Positions 13,320-14,568 of a stretch of 14,568 nt of DNA are shown piece by piece; positions within the stretch are counted from its first letter, which is position 1, and every line of letters starts with the position of its first letter. Origin of the DNA: Clostridiaceae bacterium (GTDB lineage: Bacteria; Bacillota; Clostridia; Oscillospirales; Acutalibacteraceae). Location of the stretch: assembly GCA_016292455.1 (NCBI GenBank), contig JAEDIL010000043.1, positions 1 through 14,568 of the forward strand. The letters are read 5' to 3'. Position numbers and translations under genes: made by a program. The notes under the pieces were generated by a model that was given only the letters and a program-made list of their open reading frames with translations, searched no databases and was not told where the DNA came from.

Positions 13320-14486
13320 TTATTCGGCTACGGCGGCTGCGACAACCGGAGCTTCAACAGCTTCTTCGGTTTCCTCTTCGCTCATTACCTGTTTTATGGT
13401 GTCCACAATTATGTCACCGGCATCTTCAAAGCTTTCTTTCAGCTCTTTCTTCGCTTCTTCGTCAAGCTCCTTCCATGACTTCACAGCGCCCTTGACAGCC
13501 GAGGGAAGGTGCTTTGAAACTCCGAGAAGATTATCCTGACCCATGCCGCGAATGAGTGCGTCGCCGACACGGCCTAAGTTTTCAGCCTGTTCGTGGCTGA
13601 GACGGTAAATAATTCCGGAAAGAACCCGCTCGTTGATTTTTGCAAGTTTTGAAACCGAGGGAACAAGTTTCAGTTCGCTGTCAACAACCTGCCATGTTGA
13701 AAGGTCATGCTGTGTCGGTCCGAGAATACGGCTGCTCTTGACCACGCTGTAATCCTTGTCAAAGGCAAGAATTACGCCGATGAATGAGGAATGGGGAATG
13801 AAGTGGCGGTATCTGGGAAGAAGCTCTTTGTATTCTTCGGTTCTGAACAGCGAGTTGTCAAAATATCCGGGACCTTCGTTGTTGTAGAGAACTTTGATTC
13901 TTGCGCGTGTTTCTTTGCTGCAATTAAGCCCGGCATAAAGGGCAACATTGCCGCCCTTTGAATGTCCCGTAACGATGATGTCGCCGTCAAAGTGCTTTGC
14001 AACGTTTTCAAGATATTCAACGGCAAGGCGGTGAGAGGGAATTGAATGATTGATGAAAAGGTCGAAGTCCTCTTTCCAGCCGACAATGCTGTCGTCAGTT
14101 CCTCTGAATGTGACAACAAGGGTATTGTCGGGAAGAATAAAAGTTGCTGCGCCAAACTGAACTGCGGGCTTTGTTTTAAAGACTTCCGTGCAGGCAACGA
14201 TTTTCATTTCGGAATATCTCTTCTGCTTTGCCATTTCCATCATTTTGACGGAAATTCCGCGTCTGAGAACAAGACCGGGACCGACGTGGCGATTGCCGTT
14301 GTAGCTGTACATTGCGCGGCAGACCTCTGAAAAGTCGCGCGGCTCTTCTGTGAAGCTTTCGGAAACCACTTTATCAAGAGGCATATAGAAAATTTCACAA
14401 AGAGCGATATTGTCAACATCGCAAAACGGCATTTCAGTGAAAGAAACATTTCCGAATTTTTTAATGTACTGCAATGAACCGGGCAT
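13320..14486 (-). CDS. DUF2974 (Mbeg1-like) lipase-fold protein
   Basis: A 388-residue alpha/beta-hydrolase of the lipase class 3 / DUF2974 type. Seen: TFRGTDDSIVGWKEDF (126-141), the nucleophile elbow TGHSKGGN with Ser176, NNEGPGY (202-208), and VVKSSRILGPTQHDLSTWQV with His260 as likely triad member; Asp210 is one candidate for the acid. No signal peptide or clear membrane helix is visible, so it is predicted cytoplasmic. Such proteins are common in Clostridia and lactobacilli; their substrates are unknown. The last 20 residues are acidic, then Ala/Val-rich (EETEEAVEAPVVAAAVAE). GAGGA lies seven bases before the ATG. In the 82 bases upstream, up to the window end, no clear promoter was found. 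Confidence 0.85.
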   Translation of the reverse strand: MPGSLQYIKKFGNVSFTEMPFCDVDNIALCEIFYMPLDKVVSESFTEEPRDFSEVCRAMYSYNGNRHVGPGLVLRRGISVKMMEMAKQKRYSEMKIVACTEVFKTKPAVQFGAATFILPDNTLVVTFRGTDDSIVGWKEDFDLFINHSIPSHRLAVEYLENVAKHFDGDIIVTGHSKGGNVALYAGLNCSKETRARIKVLYNNEGPGYFDNSLFRTEEYKELLPRYRHFIPHSSFIGVILAFDKDYSVVKSSRILGPTQHDLSTWQVVDSELKLVPSVSKLAKINERVLSGIIYRLSHEQAENLGRVGDALIRGMGQDNLLGVSKHLPSAVKGAVKSWKELDEEAKKELKESFEDAGDIIVDTIKQVMSEEETEEAVEAPVVAAAVAE

Positions 14487-14568
14487 AATGAATTCCTCTT
14501 TCCTTACTCGATTTTTAAGGAACCTCTGAATAAATCACAGCATACGCTTTGATGCACATATTACTTGC

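Noticed and set aside
1..14568. CRISPR arrays, tRNA/rRNA genes, transposases, integrase or att sites
   Set aside because: No regularly spaced direct repeats, cloverleaf-like sequence or mobile-element proteins were seen on either strand by eye.

Overview
The window looks like chromosome of a Gram-positive anaerobe of the class Clostridia, probably a gut or rumen Oscillospiraceae/Ruminococcaceae-type bacterium. This is inference. It rests on strong AGGAGG-type ribosome sites, TTGACA-N17-TATAAT promoters, a GH3 glucosidase with the inverted domain order known from Ruminococcus and Butyrivibrio, a DUF2974 lipase-like protein, and many carbohydrate-handling enzymes. No rRNA, tRNA, CRISPR array, transposase or phage gene was seen.

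Layout, left to right. (1) The 5' end of a leftward diacylglycerol-kinase-type lipid kinase is cut by the left edge; it has a perfect consensus promoter framed by an inverted repeat. (2) A leftward operon, 5306 to 501, encodes a MATE exporter, a domain-permuted GH3 beta-glycosidase and an HGGGW/GDSAGG esterase. It has a perfect consensus promoter and a hairpin after the last gene. The esterase start overlaps the GH3 stop (TAATG). (3) A single leftward gene encodes an M28-like peptidase with a PA domain and an atypical active site. Its ribosome site lies in a 9-bp hairpin at the presumed mRNA 5' end, and it ends in an unusually long folded terminator-like element. (4) A leftward pair encodes uronate isomerase (uxaC, apparently started at TTG) and a metallo-beta-lactamase-fold hydrolase whose ribosome site overlaps the uxaC stop. 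(5) Divergent from uxaC is a rightward gene for a secreted SGNH/GDSL esterase, with a long leader of three hairpins. (6) trpS runs leftward without a T-box leader. (7) Upstream of trpS is a non-coding stretch with a dense cluster of DnaA-box-like 9-mers, then a small rightward gene for a C-terminally anchored membrane protein, then a leftward DUF2974 lipase-like gene.

How the genes may work together (inference). The GH3 enzyme, esterase, secreted SGNH esterase and uronate isomerase fit a diet of acylated plant glycosides and uronate-bearing glycans. The exporter beside a glycosidase and an esterase could remove aglycones or acids freed inside the cell. trpS, the lipid kinase and the small membrane protein look unrelated to this.

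Most worth checking: the DnaA-box-like cluster (12708-12830), the folded element at 5432-5544, the M28-like protein lacking the usual Glu-Glu, the hairpin over its ribosome site, and the three-hairpin leader of the SGNH gene. No wholly new multi-gene system is evident; the novelty lies mostly in non-coding structure and in the exporter/glycosidase/esterase operon.
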